Part shown: positions 26,378-36,100 of the stretch, piece after piece
Numbering within the stretch: the stretch's first letter is position 1
Layout of the letters: every line of letters starts with the position of its first letter
Origin: SIG598 sp045580875
GTDB taxonomy: Bacteria > Bacillota > Clostridia > Oscillospirales > Acutalibacteraceae
Reading direction: 5' to 3'
DNA: 64,000 nucleotides
NCBI GenBank assembly: GCA_045580875.1
Contig: JAZNOP010000100.1
Coordinates: 1-64,000, forward strand
Made by a program: the position numbers and the translations under genes
The notes under the pieces: model-generated
The model's database searches: none
Told to the model about the DNA's origin: nothing
Seen by the model: only the letters and a program-made list of their open reading frames with translations

Positions 26378-27273
26378 TCCCGACCTCCTTTTGCTTCAGC
26401 GCTTGTCTCAGGCTCTGCCGCCGGAATTTCAACTATCGGAACAACCTCGCCCGTATCTGCAGGCTCTTCAGCCGTAGCATCGCTCTCACCGACAGTCACA
26501 GCCGCTTCATTTTCGAGCTCAGGCAGTGCAGTAATTGCAGGAATATCCGCCTCTGCTGCAATTTCAGCTTCGGGAAGCATCTTCAGCAGGCCGCCGGTTC
26601 CGACCTCTTCAGACACAATACGACCGTCAAATATGCGGTAAATTCTGTTTGCGCAGTCGGCAACCGCCTGCTCATGCGTTATGACAATGATCGACACGCC
26701 TGCTTCGTTGAGCTCACGGAATATCTCCATGACCTGTCTGCCCGATGCAGAATCGAGCGCACCGGTCGGCTCGTCGGCAAGCAGAAGCTCGGGATTTCCA
26801 ACTATCGCTCTTGCTATTGCCACACGCTGACACTGACCGCCGGACAGCTGATTGGGCATAAAGTGAATTCTGTCTCCAAGACCTACTCTCTCCAGTGCAG
26901 CCTTTGCGCGCTCGCGGCGCTCCTTGAGCGGCACATCTGCGTAAAGCAGCGGAAGAGCGACGTTATCAAGAGCATCAAGCTTCGGCAGAAGGTAGAAATT
27001 CTGAAAAACAAATCCTATATTCTTATTACGCACACCGGCAAGCTCATCATCGCTACCGGAGGTGTAATCCTTGCCTGCAAGTCTGTAGCTGCCGGAAGTA
27101 GGCACATCAAGATAGCCGATGATATTCATCAGCGTTGTCTTGCCCGAGCCGGAAGGACCCATTATGGCAATGTAATCCCCTTTCGGCATCGAAAGGTCAA
27201 TATCGTGCAGTACCGGCACAGGCTCCTTGCCTCTGGTGTAATTCTTGCAGATGCCATTGAGTTCAACGATCAT
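26374..27273 (-). CDS. ABC transporter ATPase (MacB/LolD type) with acidic tail
   Basis: A 299-residue ATPase. Walker A is GPSGSGKTT (Lys45), the signature is LSGGQCQRVAIARA near residue 145 and Walker B is LLLADEPTGALD near 166. The order and motifs match the LolD/MacB family. After the catalytic domain (about 220) comes an extension of about 75 residues rich in Glu, Ala, Pro and Thr, absent from standard family members. Start and stop overlap the flanking adaptor genes by 4 nt each, so all subunits are made together. Confidence 0.93.
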   Translation of the reverse strand: MIVELNGICKNYTRGKEPVPVLHDIDLSMPKGDYIAIMGPSGSGKTTLMNIIGYLDVPTSGSYRLAGKDYTSGSDDELAGVRNKNIGFVFQNFYLLPKLDALDNVALPLLYADVPLKERRERAKAALERVGLGDRIHFMPNQLSGGQCQRVAIARAIVGNPELLLADEPTGALDSASGRQVMEIFRELNEAGVSIIVITHEQAVADCANRIYRIFDGRIVSEEVGTGGLLKMLPEAEIAAEADIPAITALPELENEAAVTVGESDATAEEPADTGEVVPIVEIPAAEPETSAEAKGGRE

Positions 27274-28493
27274 CCCTGTACCTCCACAGTATCATCATAC
27301 ATCATGGAATCGTCCGTCATGGAGCCGTCAGAAAAATCTTCTGTACCGCCCTCTTCGATAACCATATCACTGTAGATTACGCCCATTCCCTCGCTGAGAG
27401 ACTCGTCCGGGAATGCTATATAATCCTCCGGAGAGAGACCCTCGAGAATTTCATAGCTCCACAGTTCTTCATTGTATTCACCCAGCACGACCTCGCGCTT
27501 CTCTATTCTGTCACGCTTGCTGGCAGCCCATACCCATGCATCGCCGCCGATGTCGTTTATGTAATACTCAGGCAGCAGCAGCCCTGTACCATCGGCGCCT
27601 GACGGCTCGATGTATACGTGCTGACCCATGATAAGTCCGTCTGTATTGTCGAGCGAAACATAGAAGGGATACTTGCTCGCCATGTTTTCGCTGTCGGTAT
27701 AGTAGTAGTCATTCTGCTGCTTTTCCGGATTGTCCCACTCAATATAATCGACAGTGCCTGTCCATGTGGCATCATCGACGCGTGAACGGATAATAACACG
27801 GCTGCCCTCGCGCAGGCTGTAGATATCCAGCTCGCTGGCAGTGCCCTTTATGCGGTACGCACCTGTTTCGATTATGGTCATGTAGGGGATTATATCTCCG
27901 TTTTCATCGGTCTCGCCTGCGGTATCCTCGTTGATGGTCTGAACAATACCTGTGACCTTTGAAACCACATCAGAATTCGAGAGCATATCGGTCGTTCTCT
28001 CGATCTCTGCCTGCTTCGACCTGAGCTCAAGAGACTTCTCCTTCTCCTCTATCTGATATGTCTGCAGCTGCACCTCATACTCAAGCTTTTTTGCCGCAGA
28101 TGCATTTGCTACCTTTTTTTCGTATTTTGCAATATTCTCCGCAAGAAGCTTCAGACTCTTTTCCAGCTGCTCGCATTCAAGCTCAAGCTTGCTCAGCGCC
28201 AGTTCAACCGCCTGAACATCGTACGAAAACAGGGGATCACCAGCCTTTACGCTGTCGCCTGCAGAGACATAAAGCTGAAGTATCTTCTTATCTTTATCCT
28301 TATTTATAGTCTGGGTGCTGCCTGATACGACCATGCCGGAAAATCTGTTGTTGAGTCCGGAATAGCCCATACCGGTTATCGCTGCGACCGAATCAACATA
28401 AACCTGCTGATCGTCTGAGCCGCCGCAGGCAGTGAGCAGCATACATACCACTGTTGCCGCCGCAAGCAGCGCCGCTATAATCCTCTTTGCCAT
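27270..28493 (-). CDS. HlyD-like adaptor lipoprotein (first of two)
   Basis: A 407-residue lipoprotein adaptor and first gene of the exporter operon. The signal peptide ends in the lipobox LLTAC (Cys23). A coiled-coil region (about 90-165, rich in Glu, Lys, Leu) is flanked by lipoyl-like halves (YVSAGDSVKAGDPLFSYD and SKVTGIVQTINED). A C-terminal barrel follows. GGAGGT lies 8 nt before the ATG. It differs in sequence from the second adaptor of the operon, so the exporter may use a hetero-adaptor. Confidence 0.87.
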   Translation of the reverse strand: MAKRIIAALLAAATVVCMLLTACGGSDDQQVYVDSVAAITGMGYSGLNNRFSGMVVSGSTQTINKDKDKKILQLYVSAGDSVKAGDPLFSYDVQAVELALSKLELECEQLEKSLKLLAENIAKYEKKVANASAAKKLEYEVQLQTYQIEEKEKSLELRSKQAEIERTTDMLSNSDVVSKVTGIVQTINEDTAGETDENGDIIPYMTIIETGAYRIKGTASELDIYSLREGSRVIIRSRVDDATWTGTVDYIEWDNPEKQQNDYYYTDSENMASKYPFYVSLDNTDGLIMGQHVYIEPSGADGTGLLLPEYYINDIGGDAWVWAASKRDRIEKREVVLGEYNEELWSYEILEGLSPEDYIAFPDESLSEGMGVIYSDMVIEEGGTEDFSDGSMTDDSMMYDDTVEVQG

Positions 28494-28553
28494 AATAATC
28501 TACCTCCGCTTTGCCTGATAGTAAAATTTCCCATTACTGTGGGATTTGGTTCC

Positions 28554-28582
28554 ATTATAGACACATATCCTTCCCTATTCAA
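28554..28582 (-). promoter_or_regulatory. Promoter of the exporter operon
   Basis: TTGAAT (28577-28582) and TATAAT (28554-28559) on the minus strand with a 17-bp spacer, about 60 nt upstream of the first adaptor gene. Confidence 0.75.
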
Positions 28583-28667
28583 TAGCATAGCGCAATATTA
28601 AAGAAATGTTAAGATTTTGTGAGGGATTCTCAGCCGAAAATCCTTTTATGCTTGGTACAGAATTATA

Positions 28668-28705
28668 CAAAAAATCCGCCGGTGCAGGCTATGCACACCA
28701 GCGGA
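28668..28705 (-). terminator. Terminator of the acyltransferase gene
   Basis: TCCGCCGGTG (28675-28684) pairs with CACCAGCGGA (28696-28705) with one mismatch, followed by a six-base U-run on the minus strand. Confidence 0.8.
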
Positions 28706-28740
28706 CTTTCAGGCTGATTTTCAGATTCCGGACATAGTAA

Positions 28741-29604
28741 TTAAAAATACTTCTTTTTGACACCATAGGTGTCGGTATAGTAGTCTATACGGTCAGAATT
28801 GGCGAAAACCGGCTCGTATATATTCTCTTCCGGCTCAATACCTGCAAGGCGGCAGACTTCAGCGTGTACCCTGCGCGCGAGGTCATCGGCTGCGGCAGGC
28901 TTGTTGAGTTCCGGATTGTGATAAACCGGCTCACCTATATGCAGAGTGAGAAGCGGCTTGCGCCAGAAAAGCTTCTGCAGACCCTTCGGCTTGCGGTATG
29001 AGAATGCGAAAGGCAGAACAGGAACATTGTTCCTGACTGCAAATGTGAATGAGCCTTTCTTGAACGGGCGAATGGGCATATAATACTCCCACATACTGCC
29101 CTCGGCGCAGATATGCACCCACTGCTTGTCCTCTGAGAGAAGCTTGTCTATTGCTTTTGCAAAGGCTGCAGTTGCGCGGTGACTCTCTGTCGGCAGCGGA
29201 ATACCGCGGCTGTATCTTATCAGATTACGGTTTTCGCCGCGCATATTCTTATCCCACGCCGGTATCCACGGCCGAAAAGGCTTGACGGCATACATGATGG
29301 CGATGAAATCCCAGATGAACACGTGATTTGAAACCGATACGATACCGTTTTTTATCACGTCACGGTGCTTCTTCAGGTTTTCCCTGCCTTCCACCTTGAG
29401 CAGGCAGCGTATTCTCATTATAGGAAAGGCTGCAACAAGGGCAAGCACACGCATCATTCCACTCAGTGCACGGTGTCTGAAAGAACGGTCCACATAGGGG
29501 TAATTCTCATCAAATACAATATCCTTCTGATACTTGAGCGGCAGATAGTGCTGGTCGGTCTTTTCGGGAAAAAGGTACTCTGTAGGCCGCGGATCGTAAG
29601 GCAT
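28741..29604 (-). CDS. PlsC-like lysophospholipid acyltransferase
   Basis: A 287-residue membrane-associated acyltransferase. Motif I is NHVFIWDF (His-x4-Asp) near residue 95, with GIPLP-type and EGSMWEYYMPIRPFKKG motifs further on, as in 1-acylglycerol-phosphate acyltransferases. A hydrophobic stretch near residues 50-66 would dip into the membrane. The ATG at 29604 is chosen because AAGGAG lies 10 nt upstream. The longer in-frame start at 29670 lacks a ribosome site. It probably acylates lysophosphatidate or another lipid intermediate. The gene is transcribed alone. Confidence 0.88.
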   Translation of the reverse strand: MPYDPRPTEYLFPEKTDQHYLPLKYQKDIVFDENYPYVDRSFRHRALSGMMRVLALVAAFPIMRIRCLLKVEGRENLKKHRDVIKNGIVSVSNHVFIWDFIAIMYAVKPFRPWIPAWDKNMRGENRNLIRYSRGIPLPTESHRATAAFAKAIDKLLSEDKQWVHICAEGSMWEYYMPIRPFKKGSFTFAVRNNVPVLPFAFSYRKPKGLQKLFWRKPLLTLHIGEPVYHNPELNKPAAADDLARRVHAEVCRLAGIEPEENIYEPVFANSDRIDYYTDTYGVKKKYF

Positions 29605-29747
29605 GATGTCTTGTCTCCTTTTTGGCTTTTTCTTCCCCTTTAGCTTACCATCAATTGTCTTGCAGTGCAATAGTTTTATTAACTGAATATTAACAAAATT
29701 TTTTCATTTTTGTTTTCGTTTTGCAGCCTTTTAAAGGGTTGAATCGA

Positions 29748-29776
29748 TTGACAAAAAAAGGAATAAACAGTATACT
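29748..29776 (+). promoter_or_regulatory. Sigma-A promoter of the secreted transglutaminase/LRR gene
   Basis: TTGACA (29748-29753) and TATACT (29771-29776) with a 17-bp spacer, 72 nt upstream of the ATG at 29849. Confidence 0.85.
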
Positions 29777-29848
29777 TAACTAAAGTAGAGTGCCATGCTC
29801 TCAGCAGACATTTTACTTGTAAACCGAATAAAGAAAGGGTATGTTAAA

Positions 29849-32800
29849 ATGAAAATCGGGAACGAACTGAAGCGCATTTTCGCGGTCATGCTTGCCTTTG
29901 CGGTACTGCTTTCGGGCAGTCCGATGATGTGGGCAAGAGCAGAAAGCAGCATTGCTTCAGAATATGCTGCGCTTGAGAACGCAGACGAGGTTACTGCACC
30001 AATCATAGTCAAGGCACCGCTCGGAATTACTGTCACTCAGATTGAGAACAGCCCGTCGGCAGGCATAATGATGTTTGCCGCACTCGACGACGAGCCTGTT
30101 TACTTCGAAGACCTCGAAGATGCTGTCGACGTGCTTCGTGCAGGAATGAAGGCACGAGACACCGAGATTGCTGTATCTGTCATTATCGACGAAGCCGACG
30201 CAACTCCGGAAGGATTTGACATTCTCTTTGGCGGACTCTACGGTCTTGCCTGTGAGCATACTGGCAACCCCACCGAGGGCGACTACCTTGCCTTCCACAC
30301 CGCTGAAGCCAACGTGGATGCAACCTACTGGATTTCCGGCGGCAAGGCATATGTCGACATGATATATACCTTCGATTACTATACCACTGCTCAGCAGGAA
30401 GCCGAGCTCGACATCGTTTTCGATGTTCTCATGGAAGAGCTCGACATTGCCGGCATGAGCGCATTCGACAAGATCTGCATGATCTATGCTTACATCATCG
30501 ATACTGTTGTATATGATGACGTGCATAAGAATGATCCCGGCTATCCGCTGAAGTGGTCCGCATACGCAGCTCTTATCAATGAGACCAGCGTATGTCAGGG
30601 CTATGCAAACCTCTTCTACCGCATGGCTCTTGCTGCAGGTATTGACTGCAGAATCGTCGGAGGTACTTCAAACGATGAATCCCACAGCTGGAACATCGTA
30701 AAGATCGGTGATCTTTATTACAATGTTGATGCCACATGGGACTCCACTGTCCACCAGAACGGCGGCGACGTTCTTTTCTTCCTCAAGGGCAGCAGCACAT
30801 TTGAGGATCACGACCGCTGGGACGAATATCTTACCAGGGAATTCACCGAGGCTTATCCGATGTCTGATGAGGATTACGTCCTTGTCACCATAGACGGAGA
30901 GCTGCAGGAAGGCAGCTTCACCTACACTGTAACCGACGGTCTTGCAACCATCACCGGCTACACCGGCAGCGCTGCAAACGTTGTTATCCCCTCCACCATC
31001 GGCGGCTTCCCTGTCGACCATCTTGCAGGCGGTGTTTTTGAGAACAACAACACCGTTAAGACAATAACCTTCAGCGAGGGTATCCGTACAATTCATCCCA
31101 ATGCAATTTACGCCTGCGAATCACTGCAGTCGGTCCATTTCCCCTCCACCATGAAGCTTGCTGACGATCTCAGAAAGGACGTAATGACCTCCGGCGTCAG
31201 CTACATTCCGCTTTACTGCACCTCTCTCAAATCCATTACTGTAGCAGAGGGCAATCCCTTCATCAAGGTTTATGACGGCGCACTTTACACAGCAGACATG
31301 AAGATGCTGCTTATGCTCCCCCCGGCAGACCCGCGCGAGAAGTTCGTCATTCCTGACGGCGTTGATCTCATCGGCTGCGAATCTGTCGGCAGCAACCAGA
31401 ATCTTAAGGAAGTTGTTCTTCCCGACAGCATCAAGGGAATAGGCTTCTGGGCATTCAACAACAGCTATAACCTTAAGAAGGCAAACATTCCTGAAGGCTG
31501 CACTGCTATCGGCGGCTATGCATTCTCCGGCTGTCCGCTCGAGACAATTCATATTCCTGCTTCGGTAGAAAATATCATGCGCTCTGCGTTCTGCTACGCT
31601 GAGCCTGCAACCATCACTGTTGACGAAGCTAACCCCGTTTATTACGCAGAGAACAATTCTCTCTACACAACCGCAGACGACGGCAGCGTATGGCTTATCA
31701 AATATCCGTCAGCCAGCTTCATGCCCACATACACTGTGCCTGACTTTGTTGACCATATCGACTGGCACGCATTCACACGCGCTGACGATCTCCAGTCGAT
31801 CGTTATCCCCGAAAGCGTCAAGTCAATCGGCTACGTTGCCTTCGGTGACTGTCTCGCTCTCAAGCAGATAATCTTCAAGGGCGATGCTCCTGCAATGAAC
31901 GACGAGCTTATCCTTGACTACTATGCAGATTACACCGTTTTCTATCCCGCAGGAAACGACACATGGACACAGGAAGTCATTGATGCTTACGGCTATCCCG
32001 ATGTAACCTGGCTGCCGCTGTGCACCGGCGAGCACACCTACGACAATGATCAGGATCTCTCCTGCAACGTCTGCTCTTATGTGCTTCCGGTCATCACCCT
32101 CGATAAGACCGCTGTAGAGCTCAAGGTCGGCGAGAGTGACACTGTAACCGCAGATATTGATTACGCTGCTCCTTACTACGAGATTCACCTGCAGTCCTCA
32201 AATCAGTCAGTTGCAACTATCGATGCTAACGGCAAAATCACCGCAAAGGGCGCAGGCACTGCTGTTATAACCATTACTGTTGACGGCGTTTCGGCAATTT
32301 GCAATGTAACTGTCACCGTACCGCCTACCACAACAACTACTACCACAACTACTACCACAACTACCGCACCAACTACTACAACCACTACCAAGGCAACCAC
32401 CACTACCACCACAACAACCAAGCCGACCACCGCTCCTACAACTCCGGGCAAGCCGGTATACGTGACAACTCCGATGTACCGTCTGTATAACCCCAATTCT
32501 GGTGAGCATTTCTACACCGGCAGCACTATCGAGCGCGATGACCTTATCGGTTACGGCTGGATTTACGAGGGTATCGCATGGAACGCTCCCGTCAACGGCG
32601 GCGATCCTGTTTACAGACTCTACAACCCCAACTCCGGTGACCACCATTACACCATGAGCGCTGTTGAGCGCGATATGCTTGTAGGCTATGGCTGGATTTA
32701 TGAAGGTGTCGCATGGAACTCCGCGTCCCCTGACAATCTCCCGCTTTACAGACTTTACAATCCTAACGCTGACTGCGGAAGCCACCACTACACCGGCTCT

Positions 32801-32875
32801 ACCGTAGAGCGCGATAATCTTGTTGATGTTGGCTGGATTTACGAAGGCATCGGCTGGTTTGGTACTCTGAATTAA
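29849..32875 (+). CDS. Secreted transglutaminase-like / BspA leucine-rich repeat / Big2 / DUF5648 protein
   Basis: A 1008-residue exported protein. The ATG at 29849 follows an AAAGGG site and a signal peptide ends near residue 30. A transglutaminase-like domain carries a complete Cys249 (SVCQGYAN), His279 (SHSWN) and Asp294 (NVDATWD) triad. Residues of about 400-690 form BspA-type leucine-rich repeats (IPSTIGG, IPEGCTAIGGYAFSGC, IPESVKSIGYVAFGDC). A Big2 Ig-like domain follows (about 750-825), then a 40-residue Thr-rich linker and three DUF5648 repeats (YRLYNPNSG...HYT...GWIYEGIAW) to the C-terminus. There is no sorting signal, so it is secreted or held by the C-terminal repeats. The likely role is peptide crosslinking, cleavage or cell-surface adhesion, which is inference. 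Confidence 0.92.
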   Translation: MKIGNELKRIFAVMLAFAVLLSGSPMMWARAESSIASEYAALENADEVTAPIIVKAPLGITVTQIENSPSAGIMMFAALDDEPVYFEDLEDAVDVLRAGMKARDTEIAVSVIIDEADATPEGFDILFGGLYGLACEHTGNPTEGDYLAFHTAEANVDATYWISGGKAYVDMIYTFDYYTTAQQEAELDIVFDVLMEELDIAGMSAFDKICMIYAYIIDTVVYDDVHKNDPGYPLKWSAYAALINETSVCQGYANLFYRMALAAGIDCRIVGGTSNDESHSWNIVKIGDLYYNVDATWDSTVHQNGGDVLFFLKGSSTFEDHDRWDEYLTREFTEAYPMSDEDYVLVTIDGELQEGSFTYTVTDGLATITGYTGSAANVVIPSTIGGFPVDHLAGGVFENNNTVKTITFSEGIRTIHPNAIYACESLQSVHFPSTMKLADDLRKDVMTSGVSYIPLYCTSLKSITVAEGNPFIKVYDGALYTADMKMLLMLPPADPREKFVIPDGVDLIGCESVGSNQNLKEVVLPDSIKGIGFWAFNNSYNLKKANIPEGCTAIGGYAFSGCPLETIHIPASVENIMRSAFCYAEPATITVDEANPVYYAENNSLYTTADDGSVWLIKYPSASFMPTYTVPDFVDHIDWHAFTRADDLQSIVIPESVKSIGYVAFGDCLALKQIIFKGDAPAMNDELILDYYADYTVFYPAGNDTWTQEVIDAYGYPDVTWLPLCTGEHTYDNDQDLSCNVCSYVLPVITLDKTAVELKVGESDTVTADIDYAAPYYEIHLQSSNQSVATIDANGKITAKGAGTAVITITVDGVSAICNVTVTVPPTTTTTTTTTTTTTAPTTTTTTKATTTTTTTTKPTTAPTTPGKPVYVTTPMYRLYNPNSGEHFYTGSTIERDDLIGYGWIYEGIAWNAPVNGGDPVYRLYNPNSGDHHYTMSAVERDMLVGYGWIYEGVAWNSASPDNLPLYRLYNPNADCGSHHYTGSTVERDNLVDVGWIYEGIGWFGTLN

Positions 32876-32916
32876 CAGTTCAGAATTTCGACAATCAATC
32901 TCAGATCAATACACAG

Positions 32917-32952
32917 GAAGCCGTCGGGCAAAACGCCCGGCGGCTTCTTTTT
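32917..32952 (+). terminator. Terminator after the transglutaminase/LRR gene
   Basis: GAAGCCGTCGGGC and GCCCGGCGGCTTC pair around AAAAC, with one G-T pair, followed by five T. Confidence 0.85.
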
Positions 32953-33178
32953 ATCTGCACGGCTTTCTTCTGACCGTGCTTTCCTACGACTCTCTGGGCA
33001 GCTCGTTCTACTGTTCTTTATATGTGTTTTTACCCGCCCTTTTACAGCACTCTCTAAGTTTCGGGCGCACTATCTGAAAACAACTGCGCAGCAGTATTTT
33101 CTTTCAGCCATTCACTTTAACATACAGAGAAGCTGGGGCACTTTGCTGTGCCCGCCTTCCCCTGCAAGGTATATTTAT
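32953..33178. other. Intergenic stretch between convergent surface-protein genes
   Basis: No gene is evident. It holds a weak hairpin (ACTGC-GCA-GCAGT, near 33082-33094) with a TTGTTTTC tail on the minus strand, which may end the giant DUF11 gene. A second hairpin GGGCAC/GTGCCC (33136-33153) has no T-run. Confidence 0.4.
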
Positions 33179-36100
33179 TTATCGTGTAATCATTTCTTTT
33201 CTGCTCTTTGTGTGGAGGACATAAGCCGCAGCCACAGCAGCAGATACAGCTATCAGACCAAGAGCTATATAAGTTCCTATATTGTCATCGCCAGTATCAG
33301 GAGTTATATAATTCTTGCCGTTGTCGTATACCGACAGTACCCATGTGCTCTTCTGTTCGGGAGCAACATCATTGATTCCCTTGACATTATTGGTAATGGA
33401 GGAGGAATCCTTTGCGTCGGAAGGAATGGTGTAGACAACATCGCTGCCGGTGGTGCGCCAGATCTGACCGATTCCGAGATCACCCACCTGGAAGGTCTTT
33501 CCGATAAGGTCATCGTAGATGGAGAGATTCTTGAGTGCGCAGTTGCCGGTATTGGTTACAACGATTGTGTAGGTAACCTTCTCGCCCGGATGGACAGAGG
33601 TCTTATCAGCGATCTTGACAACGCTGTACGAAGGATTATCCGCTGCAAGGATCTGTACATTGTTGTCAGCCTTCTTTGCATCGAGCTCTTCAGGCTTTGC
33701 AGAAGCAGTATTGGTGATGAACTCACCTGCAGCTGCATTGGTCGGTACAACATATCCAACGCTTATGACAGTGGATTCACCCTCTGCCAGAGTGGGGATA
33801 GTTGTAAGAACTGCGTTTGCTGCGAAGGTATTGTCCTTGTAGCTGACAGGCAGGCTGTCAGTTATCTTGATGTTGGTAAGCGGTGTGTTGCCGGTGTTGG
33901 TAACGACTATGCTGTAAACGATAGTCTCACCCGGCTTGACAGTGGTTCTGTTTGCTGTCTTTGTTATGGTGAAGTTAGGAGCCTTGGCAACCGGAACATA
34001 TACAGTTACTGTATCGCTGTCCTGATCGGAAGCGCCGTTGCTTGCGACAGCAGAAGCGGTGTTGGTAAGCTTAGTACCCTCAGTGACACCTGCAGGAACA
34101 GTATAGGTGACCTTGAAGAGCTTCTGAGCACCAGGAGCAAGGGAATCGATTACTGCGAAGGTCTCGTTGGGCTTGTAGTCCTTGCCTTCGTAGGTGATTG
34201 CCCATACGTCGCTCATGCTTACGCATTCGAGAGCAGTTTCACCGGTATTGGTTACACTGATGTAGAAATCGACCTTTCCGCCTGCCTCAACAACAGGAGT
34301 GGAAGCAGTCTTGACAACCTCGATGGAGGGGATTACTACATCGACGACTGCAGTGGATTCGACAGGATCAATGTCATCTGCATCTACAACAACAACGTTG
34401 GTGACAGTGTCGCCGGATTTTGCTGTTGCAGGAATCTTGCAGGCGTATTCAAGCTGGAGAGGAGTCTCAAGACCGGCTGCGATCTCAGAGATGGAGACGG
34501 TGCCGTTCTTGTTTACTGTGACAGTACCGAAGCCCTCGGGAATCTCCTCGGGAACGGTCCATGTGCCGCCGGCAATCTTATCCTCGACAACAACATTCTT
34601 GAGAGTGGTGTTGCCGGTGTTGCTTACGAGAATGGTGTAAACAACGGTATCGCCGGGCTGTGCTTCCTCGACGTTGGCTGCCTTGATAACTGTGAGCTCA
34701 GGTGCCTCGAGGACATTGATTACTGCATCGTCCTCATCGAGCTGATTGTTCTCACTGTCGAACAGCTTTGCAACGTTGACGAGCTCACCTGCCGGTGTGC
34801 TGTACGGAAGTACCATTGTGGAATCAATGACAGGAATGATATAGGAATCGCCTGCCTTGAGCTTTGCAATGGTCCACTCCTTGCCGAGGAGGCTGTCGGT
34901 GACCTTGAGGTCCTTATAGTCGATCTCGCTGTTGTTGGTTACGAGGATTGTATAAACAACCACGTCGCCGGGATTACGCTCAGCGCTGCCGACTACTTCC
35001 TTGGTGATGGTGATGCTGCCAACTTCAGGCTTCTCAAGCGGAACAACGATTGCATCGTCAGTTGCCTCGAGTTCGGTCTCGCCGTCAGAGAGAGCGGTGA
35101 CCTTGACTGTGTTGGTGATGACCGGCTCATCAAGGATATCATGATTCTCAGGAATGGTATAGGTTGCAGTGAAGCTCTGTGTCTCATTGGGCTCAAGCTT
35201 CTCAACGGTCCAGGTCTCGCCGAGCATCGGGTCGGAAACTACGACGTTGGTAAGAACTGTGCCGCCATTGTTGTAAACGTTGATGGTGTAAACTACCTGA
35301 CCGCCAACTACCTGCTGGAGAGGAGCAGCTTCCTTAGTGATGATGATGCTGCCGTCCTTCTTGACGGTGAACTGAGCATCATCGCTCTTCTCGTCAAGCG
35401 GAATCTCTCTGTCGCCCTTCATGTAGCTTGCATTTACGGTGACAGTGTTGTCGAATACCTCACTGTGACCTGCATTCTCAGGAACGACATAGCTGAGCGG
35501 TGTGCTGTTCCATACTCCGCCTACCGGGAGGGTATCCGGGCAGTCAAGAGTCCAGCTGCTGGTATCAATCTCGCTGCTCTGGTCACCGAGGGTTCTGATG
35601 AACTCGTCGGTCAGCTCGATGCTGCAGAGTGCCTTGTTGCCGGTATTGGTAACAGAAATCCAGAAGTATACGGTATCGCCGGGCTTTGCTTCATCGGTGC
35701 TTACATTCTTTACAACCGAGAAGGAAGGTGCCGGAGGATCGGGAATCTCATCAACAGTGATATCTGCATCGTCATTGTCAGTGATATCGCCATCATCGGT
35801 CGGAGCAGTGACAACTGCAACGTTCTTGATGGTATCACCCGGATCTGCTGATGCAGGAACGGTTACGGTGTAGGTCAGCTGGAGAGGAGTATCGAGACCT
35901 GCTGCGATGGATGCGATGGTAACTGTGCCGTCGGTATTGACAGTGATTGCGCCGATGCCTGCCGGAGCAGTCTCGGGAACGGTCCACTCACCGCCGCTGA
36001 TTCTGTCTTCAACAACCACATTGGTAAGAGTGGTGTTGCCGGTGTTGTTTACAAGAATGGTATAGACTACGGAATCGCCAGGCTTTGCAGAGTTGACGTT

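Noticed and set aside
32330..32445. Thr-rich ACA/ACT repeat as a microsatellite or assembly artefact
   Set aside because: It stays in frame and forms an ordinary Thr linker before C-terminal repeats of a secreted protein.
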